Origin: an uncultured Oscillospiraceae bacterium
GTDB lineage: Bacteria > Bacillota > Clostridia > Oscillospirales > Oscillospiraceae
Assembly (NCBI GenBank): GCA_947624395.1
Contig: CANQKA010000016.1
Location: 1 to 33,200, forward strand
Reading direction: 5' to 3'
DNA length: 33,200 bases
Shown: positions 1 through 6,269 of the stretch, in pieces
Numbering within the stretch: the stretch's first letter is position 1
Layout of the letters: the number at the start of each line of letters is the position of its first letter
Translations under genes and position numbers: made by a program
Notes under the pieces: generated by a model
Databases searched by the model: none
Told to the model about the DNA's origin: nothing
The model's input: the letters and a program-made list of their open reading frames with translations, nothing else

Positions 1-129
1 GTCCGCAACGCCCAGGCCATCGTGGTCATCGAGCACGGCAAGATCGTGGAGCGGGGCAGCCACGAGGACCTTTTGCAACAAAAAGGCCGGTACTACATGC
101 TCTACACCGGCCAGAGCGAGCTGGATTAA
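1..129 (+). CDS. ABC transporter ATP-binding protein, C-terminal end (partial)
   Basis: The first 42 codons form an open frame that enters from outside the window and stops with TAA. The peptide reads [20 protein letters not shown] and continues to a short LYTGQ-type tail. This is the usual end of the nucleotide-binding domain of MsbA/LmrA-type exporters, just after the H-loop (HRLST), which must lie upstream of the window. It would power export of an unknown substrate at the cytoplasmic membrane. The uracil-DNA glycosylase gene starts three bases after the stop, so the two are probably co-transcribed. The substrate and the membrane domain cannot be seen. Confidence 0.85.
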   Translation, partial: VRNAQAIVVIEHGKIVERGSHEDLLQQKGRYYMLYTGQSELD

Positions 130-132
130 GCC

Positions 133-717
133 ATGGACTTTTTCAAGGACAACACACCGGAGGACAGCTGGGAAAAGCTGCGTTCCGACTGCGCCGGGTG
201 CATGCGCTGCGAGCTGGGCCGGACGCGGACGAATCTTGTGTTCGGCGTAGGGCTGGAAACGGCGGACGTGATGTTCATCGGCGAGGGCCCCGGCGAGCAG
301 GAGGACCTGCAGGGCGAGCCATTCGTAGGCCCTGCGGGCAAGCTGCTGGACACGATGCTTGAGATCATCGACCTGGACCGGACGAAAGTCTACATCGCCA
401 ACATCGTCAAGTGCCGCCCGCCCCGGAACCGGGACCCTCTGCCCGACGAGCAGAACGCCTGTATCGGCTGGCTCCGCCGGCAGATGGACCTGGTGGACCC
501 GAAAATCCTGGTCTTTCTGGGCCGTATCGCCGCCCAGGTCTTCATCCGGCCGGACTTTCGCATCTCCCGGGAGCACGGCCAGTGGTTCGACGTGGAGGGC
601 CGCCGCGCCATGGCCATCTACCACCCCTCCGCCCTGCTGCGGGACCCCTCCAAGCGTCCGGAGACCTTCGTGGACCTGAAAGCTTTGCAGCGCCAGATCG
701 AGAGCCTCCATGATTGA
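133..717 (+). CDS. Family 4 uracil-DNA glycosylase
   Basis: This 194-residue protein would remove uracil from DNA as the first step of base excision repair. It has the family-4 iron-sulfur pattern: C23 and C26, then C94 in KCRPPRNR and C110 in NACIG, which together would bind a 4Fe-4S cluster. The first active-site motif is GEGPG at residues 50-54, followed by FVGPAGKLL. The third motif, HPS, is at 164-166. The length is normal for the family, and the N-terminal phage-polymerase-like form is absent. The gene ends inside the next one (ATG at 710, stop at 715-717), which points to translational coupling. The function is well supported by motifs. Confidence 0.93.
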   Translation: MDFFKDNTPEDSWEKLRSDCAGCMRCELGRTRTNLVFGVGLETADVMFIGEGPGEQEDLQGEPFVGPAGKLLDTMLEIIDLDRTKVYIANIVKCRPPRNRDPLPDEQNACIGWLRRQMDLVDPKILVFLGRIAAQVFIRPDFRISREHGQWFDVEGRRAMAIYHPSALLRDPSKRPETFVDLKALQRQIESLHD

Positions 718-1612
718 CCTGCACCCTGTCACATTGGCCGACAAGGCCTGGATAGACCCGCTGGTCCTGGCGGAGAATTCCCCCAGCGCGGACTATAACT
801 TCGGCAACATCTTCCTCTGGGACGGGACCTACCGCCAGCAGGTGGGCCAGCTTGCCGGGCGCATGATCTGCATGCCCTGTTACGGCCCGGAGCCCTTTTT
901 CGCCTGGCCCATCGGCAGCGGGGACCTTGCCCCGGTGCTGGCCGAGATGGGCGCGTACGCCAGGGGGAATGGCTTTCCCTTCGTCCTGCGGGGCGTGACG
1001 GCGGAGCATCTTCCCTTGATACAGGCCCTCTTTGGCGAACGCTTTACCGCGGAGCCGGAGCGGGACCTGTGGGACTATCTCTACGCCGCCGAAAAGCTGG
1101 ACGCCCTCACCGGTAAGCACCTGCACGGCAAGCGCAATCACATCCACCGCTTCGAGCAGGAAAACGACTGGACCTTCTCTCCCATGACCGCCGGGGACAT
1201 CCCCGCGTGCCGGGACATGCTGGATAAGTGGATGGCCGCCTGCGGCGAGGACGAGCAGGACGGCATCGACGCGGAATACCGGGCCATCGACCGGGCCTTT
1301 GCAAGCTTTGACGCGCTGGGTCTGGACGGGGGACTTCTCTGGTCCGGGTCAACGCTGGTGGCCTTCTCCATGGGGGAGATGACAAGCCTTGACACCTTCG
1401 ACATCCATTTTGAAAAAGCCTTCGCGGACATCAACGGCGCCTATGCCATGGTCAACCGCCAGTTCGTCCGCGCCATCCGCGCCGCCCATCCCCGGGTGCG
1501 GTGGATAAACCGGGAGGACGACATGGGCCGTCCCTCTCTCCGACAGTCCAAACTCAGCTACCATCCGGACCGGATGGTGGAAAAATACAAGGTGGTGCTG
1601 CCAAATGGATAA
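710..1612 (+). CDS. DUF2156 / phosphatidylglycerol lysyltransferase C-terminal-like protein
   Basis: This 300-residue protein belongs to the DUF2156 group, which shares a double GNAT-like fold with the soluble domain of MprF lysyltransferases. The typical motif is visible at about residues 122-147: a tyrosine-rich DYLYAAEKL followed by GKHLHGKRNHIHRF. There is no membrane segment, so this is the stand-alone soluble form found in many Clostridia, whose substrate is not established. It overlaps the glycosylase upstream and the GNAT gene downstream by eight bases each, so it lies in the middle of a coupled operon. An aminoacyl-tRNA-dependent transfer is possible by family but cannot be shown here. 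Confidence 0.85.
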   Translation: MIDLHPVTLADKAWIDPLVLAENSPSADYNFGNIFLWDGTYRQQVGQLAGRMICMPCYGPEPFFAWPIGSGDLAPVLAEMGAYARGNGFPFVLRGVTAEHLPLIQALFGERFTAEPERDLWDYLYAAEKLDALTGKHLHGKRNHIHRFEQENDWTFSPMTAGDIPACRDMLDKWMAACGEDEQDGIDAEYRAIDRAFASFDALGLDGGLLWSGSTLVAFSMGEMTSLDTFDIHFEKAFADINGAYAMVNRQFVRAIRAAHPRVRWINREDDMGRPSLRQSKLSYHPDRMVEKYKVVLPNG

Positions 1613-2459
1613 CGTGACGATACGCCCCTGGCGGGAGGCTGACCGCCCCCGTTTGATCGAACTTTGGCGGGAGGGTTTTTCCGACAGCGACGACTACATA
1701 CGCGCCTACCACGCCATGTTTTTAAAGCCCGAGCGGTGCATGGTGGCGGAGGCGGACGGTAAAGTCGTCTCGGCCATGTACATCATGAACGGCCCTTTGA
1801 TGTTCCCGCCCTCCGGCCAGTCTCTGACCACGGCGTACACCTACGCCCTGGCCACGGACAGCGCCTACCGTGGCCGCGGCATCGGCACGGCGGTGTACAA
1901 AGCATGCGTGGCCGAGGCCGGCAAGTGGTCCCACGCGGTGTGCGTCATGCCGGGGGAGCAGGCCATGTACGGCTTTTATGAAAAGGCCGCCGGCTGCGTG
2001 CCCGTCAGCTATATCCGGGAGGCGTTTCTCGGCCCCGCCGAGATAACCGGCGTGCCCCGTGAAGAGGCTGTATCCATCTCCGCGGGGGAATATTACCTGC
2101 GCCGTAAAGCCCTGCTGCGGGGCCGGCCCTACGCCGTCATGGGCCCGGAGCTATTGAGCCTGGAAAGCCAGCACATGCGCCGCTTTGGCGGCAGCATGCT
2201 GGACCTGAACGGGGACATCGCCGCCGTGGAGCTGGACGGGGACACGTGCCGTGTCCTGGAGCTTCTGGCCCCGGAGGGCGACTGGGCCGACGTTCTGGCC
2301 TCGGTGGCGGCCCGTTTTCCGGCGGAGCGCTATGAGGTCCGCACGCCCCTATTCTACCCCGGCCCCGGCAAGGCCCGCCCATTCGTGCTGGGCACACTTG
2401 GCCCCGACGTGCGCGAGCCTCTGCCTGACGAGCTGTGGTGGGGCTTTGCCTTCGACTGA
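1605..2459 (+). CDS. GNAT family N-acetyltransferase with extra C-terminal domain
   Basis: The protein has 284 residues. The N-terminal half is a GNAT domain: TIRPWREADRPRLIELW at the start and the acetyl-CoA pyrophosphate loop YRGRGIGTAVYKA near residues 87-99. The C-terminal half (about 160-284) has no motif I recognise; its layout recalls the two-lobed Eis-like acetyltransferases, but the protein is shorter than those. The start codon lies inside the end of the DUF2156 gene and the stop overlaps the next start (TGATG at 2457-2461). Two consecutive GNAT-fold proteins beside a ribosome-directed GTPase could suggest a translation-related target, but that is only context. The substrate is unknown. 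Confidence 0.85.
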   Translation: MDNVTIRPWREADRPRLIELWREGFSDSDDYIRAYHAMFLKPERCMVAEADGKVVSAMYIMNGPLMFPPSGQSLTTAYTYALATDSAYRGRGIGTAVYKACVAEAGKWSHAVCVMPGEQAMYGFYEKAAGCVPVSYIREAFLGPAEITGVPREEAVSISAGEYYLRRKALLRGRPYAVMGPELLSLESQHMRRFGGSMLDLNGDIAAVELDGDTCRVLELLAPEGDWADVLASVAARFPAERYEVRTPLFYPGPGKARPFVLGTLGPDVREPLPDELWWGFAFD

Positions 2460-5014
2460 TGAAGAAGCTGACCGTCGGCATTTTGGCCCACGTGGACGCG
2501 GGCAAGACCACCCTCTCCGAGGGCATGCTGTACCTGACGAGCCGTATCCGCAAGCTGGGCCGGGTGGACCACCGGGACACCTTTCTGGACACCCACGACC
2601 TGGAGCGGGCCCGCGGCATCACCATCTTCTCCAAACAGGCCATCCTGTCCCTGGGCGACACAGAGCTTACGCTGCTGGACACCCCCGGCCACGTGGACTT
2701 CTCCCCGGAGGCGGAACGGGTGCTGCGGGTGCTGGACTACGCCATTTTGGTGATAAGCGGCACGGACGGCGTTCAGGCCCACACCCGGACCCTCTGGGGC
2801 CTTCTGGCCCGGTACCATATCCCCACGTTCCTGTTCGTCACCAAGATGGACGTTTCCGGCACGGACAAAGCCGCCCTGCTGGCCGATATCCGCGCCCGTC
2901 TGGGGGACGCCTGCGTGGACTTTTCCGCCCCGGCCGGCGACCGGGACGAACAGATAGCCCTGCTGGACGAGGCGGCGCTGGACGCCTATATGGAAACCGG
3001 CGCGGTGTCTGACTTGGACGCGGCGCGGCTTATCAGGCAGAGGAAGCTTTTCCCCTGCTTTTTCGGCTCTGGCTTAAAGCTGGACGGCGTAGAAGACTTT
3101 CTCGCCGCCCTGGACAAATATACCCTCTCCCCCACCTGGCCCGCCGCGCCATTCGCCGCACGGGTCTATAAAATTGGCCGGGACAGCCGGGGCGAGCGGC
3201 TCACGTATTTAAAAATCACCGGCGGCGCATTATCCGTGCGTATGCCGGTACGTTATCTGCCCCTGAACGGCTCCGAGCCATTGGAGGAAAAGGTGGGCCA
3301 GATACGGCTCTACTCCGGCGTCAAATTCGACGCCGCCGACACTGTCCCGGCGGGCACTGTCTGCGCCGTGACGGGCCTTTCCGCCACCTGGCCCGGCCAG
3401 GGCCTTGGAGCAGAGCCGGACGGCGGCGCGCCCTATTTAATTCCCGCCATGGGCTACCGCATCGTGCTTCCCAAGGGCACGGACCCACAGACCATGCTGC
3501 CCAAGCTGAAAATGCTGGAGGAGGAAGAGCCCCAGCTGCACATCCTCTGGCAGGAGGGTCTGGGAGAGATACACGTGCAGCTCATGGGCGCGGTGCAGAT
3601 CGAAATTCTGAAAAGCCTCATCAAGGACCGGTTCGACGTGGACGTGGACATAGACGCGGGCCGTGTCCTGTACCGGGAGACCATTGAAAACGCGGTGGAG
3701 GGCGTGGGCCACTTTGAGCCCCTGCGCCACTACGCGGAGGTCCACCTGCTCTTAGAACCCGCCGCTCCCGGCAGCGGTATCCAGGTGGACACGGTCTGCT
3801 CCGAGGACGTACTGGACCGGAACTGGCAGCGGCTCATCCTGACCCATTTGGAGGAAAAACAGCACCTTGGCGTGCTCACCGGCTCGCCCCTGACGGATGT
3901 GAAGATCACGCTGCTCACCGGCCGGGCCCACTTAAAGCACACCGAGGGCGGGGACTTCCGCCAGGCGACCTACCGCGCCGTGCGCCAGGGGCTGATGCAG
4001 GCCAAGAGCGTGCTGCTGGAACCCTACTACGCCTTCCACCTGGAGGTCCCCACGGCCCAGATAGGCCGGGCCATCACGGACGTGCGGGCCATGGGCGGCG
4101 TGCACGAAAGCCCCGTGACCCAGGGGGACATGACCGTGCTGGAGGGCCACGCCCCCGTTTCCGCCATGGGCGATTACGCCGCGCAGGTGGCGGCGTACAC
4201 CGGCGGCCGCGGCCGGTTTTCCTGTCGTGTGGACGGCTGCCGGCCCTGCCACGACGCCCAGGCCGTCATCGCCGCGCTGGACTACGACCCGGAGGCGGAC
4301 CTGGAAAACACCCCGGACAGCGTCTTCTGCGCCCACGGCGGCGGCTTTACGGTGAAGTGGAACAAGGTCCCCGAGTACATGCACCTGGAAAGCGCCCTCA
4401 AAAAATTGGACGCGCCCGACGAGATCGCCGAACCCAAGCTCCGGCGGCAAAACCTGGACATCGACGAGAAAGAGCTGGAGGCCATCATGGTCCGGGAGTT
4501 CGGCCCCATCCGCCGCAAACAGTACGCCGCCCCCCAGATCAACAGCGCCGTGGGAATCCAAATGCAAGCCCGCAAGACCCGCGAGCACATCATCGTGGAC
4601 GGGTACAATGTGATCTTCGCCTGGGACGAGTTGAAATCCCTGGCCGCTCAGGGGCTGGACATGGCCCGGGACAAGCTTTTGGACATTCTGGCCAACTACC
4701 AGGGCTACACCAAGTGCGACCTGGCGGTGGTCTTTGACGCCTACAAGGTCCCCGGCGGCGCCGGCAGCCGGGACAGCCGCGCCAACGTGCGCGTGGCCTA
4801 CACCAAGGAGGGCGAGACGGCGGACATGTACATCGAGCGCCTGGTGGACGAGATAGGCAAGAACGAGACGGTCCGGGTCGTCACCTCCGACCGCCTTGTC
4901 CAGCTTGGCGCCTTCCGCTCCGGGGTGCTGCGCACGTCCTCCGGCGAGTTCAAGTCCGAGGTCGATTGGGTCCTGGACCAGATCGCCCAGGCCGTAAAAC
5001 GGTCCCAGTTTTAA
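2459..5014 (+). CDS. Tet(M)-like ribosomal GTPase fused to a YacP/Rae1-type NYN nuclease domain
   Basis: I place the start at 2459, overlapping the previous stop, which gives 851 residues. The N-terminal 640 or so follow the EF-G/Tet(M) plan: G1 AHVDAGKTT at 10-18, RGITI, DTPGHVDF, TKMD, then the later domains ending in a GRGRFS segment. A cysteine-rich patch follows (C589, C594, C597, C624, H626) that could bind zinc. The last 140 residues are a NYN/PIN-type domain like Bacillus YacP (Rae1), a ribosome A-site endoribonuclease. Its four acidic residues are present: D714 in VDGYNVI, D760 in FDAYKV, D789 in ETADMY and D811 in TSDRL. Tet(M) also works at the A site, so the fusion suggests delivery of a nuclease to stalled or marked ribosomes. 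That role is inference. A true tetracycline-resistance function is unlikely given the divergent sequence and chromosomal setting. Confidence 0.88.
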   Translation: MKKLTVGILAHVDAGKTTLSEGMLYLTSRIRKLGRVDHRDTFLDTHDLERARGITIFSKQAILSLGDTELTLLDTPGHVDFSPEAERVLRVLDYAILVISGTDGVQAHTRTLWGLLARYHIPTFLFVTKMDVSGTDKAALLADIRARLGDACVDFSAPAGDRDEQIALLDEAALDAYMETGAVSDLDAARLIRQRKLFPCFFGSGLKLDGVEDFLAALDKYTLSPTWPAAPFAARVYKIGRDSRGERLTYLKITGGALSVRMPVRYLPLNGSEPLEEKVGQIRLYSGVKFDAADTVPAGTVCAVTGLSATWPGQGLGAEPDGGAPYLIPAMGYRIVLPKGTDPQTMLPKLKMLEEEEPQLHILWQEGLGEIHVQLMGAVQIEILKSLIKDRFDVDVDIDAGRVLYRETIENAVEGVGHFEPLRHYAEVHLLLEPAAPGSGIQVDTVCSEDVLDRNWQRLILTHLEEKQHLGVLTGSPLTDVKITLLTGRAHLKHTEGGDFRQATYRAVRQGLMQAKSVLLEPYYAFHLEVPTAQIGRAITDVRAMGGVHESPVTQGDMTVLEGHAPVSAMGDYAAQVAAYTGGRGRFSCRVDGCRPCHDAQAVIAALDYDPEADLENTPDSVFCAHGGGFTVKWNKVPEYMHLESALKKLDAPDEIAEPKLRRQNLDIDEKELEAIMVREFGPIRRKQYAAPQINSAVGIQMQARKTREHIIVDGYNVIFAWDELKSLAAQGLDMARDKLLDILANYQGYTKCDLAVVFDAYKVPGGAGSRDSRANVRVAYTKEGETADMYIERLVDEIGKNETVRVVTSDRLVQLGAFRSGVLRTSSGEFKSEVDWVLDQIAQAVKRSQF

Positions 5015-5032
5015 AGGAGGAAACGATGGCGT

Positions 5033-5227
5033 ATGAATAAAATTCACGTGCTGCAGATCGTCTTTTTGGCCGTGCAGGTCCTCGCGGCCGTCCTGTTGAC
5101 GGCGGCGGTGTTCGGTGATATGGACCCCGCCGTCATGTCCGCTTCCGCGATCGTGATCGGCGTGGGCCTGCTGGGAAACGCCGTCTGCACGATCCTCCGC
5201 GCCGCTCAAGGCCCGAAAAAGAAATAA
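5033..5227 (+). CDS. Small two-helix membrane protein
   Basis: This 64-residue protein has two hydrophobic stretches (about residues 6-27 and 33-55) and a basic PKKK tail, so it is probably a small inner-membrane protein. I do not recognise the family. The start is uncertain. A strong AAAGGAGG at 5013-5020 is only five bases before another ATG at 5026, which opens a four-codon frame (MAYE, stop at 5038-5040) that overlaps the chosen ATG at 5033. The chosen start is twelve bases from the Shine-Dalgarno, which is long. It follows the GTPase-NYN gene by 18 bases and probably ends that transcript. Confidence 0.6.
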   Translation: MNKIHVLQIVFLAVQVLAAVLLTAAVFGDMDPAVMSASAIVIGVGLLGNAVCTILRAAQGPKKK

Positions 5228-5257
5228 ATCTCCATGTTTCGCGCCACCGCTTTGAAA

Positions 5258-5290
5258 GGCCCCCTTGTGTAAAGGGGGCTGTCAGCGCCA
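5258..5290 (+). repeat. Truncated A-family structured repeat
   Basis: It holds the first hairpin of family A (CCCCCTTGTGTAAAGGGGG) and the left arm of the second (GTCAGCGCC), then loses homology, so the second hairpin cannot form. It lies directly after the small membrane protein gene and just before a complete copy. Confidence 0.8.
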
Positions 5291-5305
5291 AAGGCATCCC
5301 ACCCC

Positions 5306-5359
5306 AAAGCCCCCCTTGTGTAAAGGGGGGTGGCCCGAAGGGCCGGGGGGATTGTTACC
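5306..5359 (+). repeat. A-family structured repeat, GGCC variant
   Basis: A C6/G6 hairpin with a TTGTGTAAA centre is followed by a second hairpin built from TGGCCC and GGGCCG, and then the A tail GGGGGGATTGTTACC. The second stem differs in sequence from most copies but still pairs. The tail's TTGTTACC is mirrored by GGTAACAA at 5384-5391, so a third, looser stem is possible. Confidence 0.8.
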
Positions 5360-5392
5360 AAACTGGGATGTATGACCAAGACTGGTAACAAC

Positions 5393-5456
5393 CCCTCCGA
5401 GCCGTCGTCGCCGCTCGCTGGGCTAGGCCGGAATTCGCCGCAAGCGACAAATCCCC
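5393..5456 (+). repeat. Partial C-family repeat
   Basis: The segment with GTCGTCGCC, GGGCTAGG and ATTCGCCGCAAGCG closely matches the copy at 26065-26171, but it ends at AATCCCC and lacks the right half. It sits immediately upstream of the YlmH gene, whose promoter I could not find. Confidence 0.65.
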
Positions 5457-5472
5457 ATGACAGAGGCACATC

Positions 5473-6219
5473 ATGGACAAAGACCTGGAAAAGCGCATAG
5501 AAGAGCTCTCCGCCCGGTGCGAGCGCAGCAGCCTTGTGACCGCCACCGGCTTTCTCACCATGCCGGAGCAGGCGGAGGTCGCCGCGTGGGCGAAACGTCT
5601 CGGGGACGTGACGCTGCACTTAAACGGCGGCAGCGCCGCCTGCGAGCGCAAGTGCGCCTTCTTCCTGCCCTACTACATGACCGACGCCGACTTTGACCCC
5701 GCCGAACACATCCGCGCCCTGCGCGTCACGGCCTATTTCGGCGAACCCACCCACCGGGACTATATGGGCGCGGCCCTGGGCCTTGGCATCCGCCGGGAGT
5801 GGATCGGGGACTTCTGGGTCAACGGCGATACGGCCACCATCTTTTGTCTGCCCACGGTGGAAAAGCTTCTCACCGACGAGCTGACGCAGGTTGGCCGCTG
5901 CACGGTGAAGACCGTCCCCATCGCCCTGGCGGAGGTCCAGGCCCCGGAGCGCAAGACCAGAAAGCGCACGTTCACGGTGAAGAGCCTGCGGCTGGACGCG
6001 GTGGCGGGGAACATGTTCGGCCTGTCCCGGACAGCGGCGGCGGAGCTCATTCGGGCCGGGGCCGTGCAATTGAACTACGTCCAGTGTCTGCATGTGGACG
6101 CGCCCATATCTCAGGGCGACGTGATCTCCATCCACGGCAGGGGCAAGGGCGCGGTGACGGCCCTTGGCGGTCAGTCCCGCAAGGACCGGACGTTTCTGGA
6201 GACGGAAATTTATCTATAA
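5473..6219 (+). CDS. ylmH: YlmH-family S4-domain RNA-binding protein
   Basis: This 248-residue protein has the full YlmH layout: an N-terminal alpha/beta domain (about residues 5-160) with GGSAACERKCAFFLP and FGEPTHRDYMGALLG-like segments, then an S4 RNA-binding domain at about 172-232, including AVAGNMFGLSRTAAAELI and GAVQLNY. YlmH proteins bind the large ribosomal subunit. They are related to RqcP and have been linked to ribosome quality control and, in cocci, to cell division. In many Firmicutes the gene sits in the sepF-ylmG-ylmH-divIVA cluster; here it stands alone, behind repeats and convergent with an amidase gene. An AGAGGC about 8 bases upstream is the likely ribosome binding site. 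Confidence 0.9.
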   Translation: MDKDLEKRIEELSARCERSSLVTATGFLTMPEQAEVAAWAKRLGDVTLHLNGGSAACERKCAFFLPYYMTDADFDPAEHIRALRVTAYFGEPTHRDYMGAALGLGIRREWIGDFWVNGDTATIFCLPTVEKLLTDELTQVGRCTVKTVPIALAEVQAPERKTRKRTFTVKSLRLDAVAGNMFGLSRTAAAELIRAGAVQLNYVQCLHVDAPISQGDVISIHGRGKGAVTALGGQSRKDRTFLETEIYL

Positions 6220-6255
6220 AAATCACCCCCGGCTCAACAGGGCCGGGGGATTGCT
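6218..6255. terminator. Bidirectional terminator between ylmH and the amidase gene
   Basis: CCCCCGGC at 6226-6233 pairs with GCCGGGGG at 6242-6249 across an 8-base loop. On the minus strand the stem is followed by TTTTT (6218-6222), which suits the amidase gene. On the plus strand only a weak T-rich tail follows. Confidence 0.8.
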
Positions 6256-6269
6256 TTATGATTTGACTT

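Noticed and set aside
2459-5014. Tetracycline resistance gene
   Set aside because: The G motifs are shared with Tet(M), but the chain is longer, divergent, carries a nuclease domain and sits in a housekeeping operon. Resistance is not supported.
3932-5209. Long minus-strand frame over the GTPase-NYN gene
   Set aside because: It is a shadow frame with skewed composition; the plus strand shows all expected motifs.
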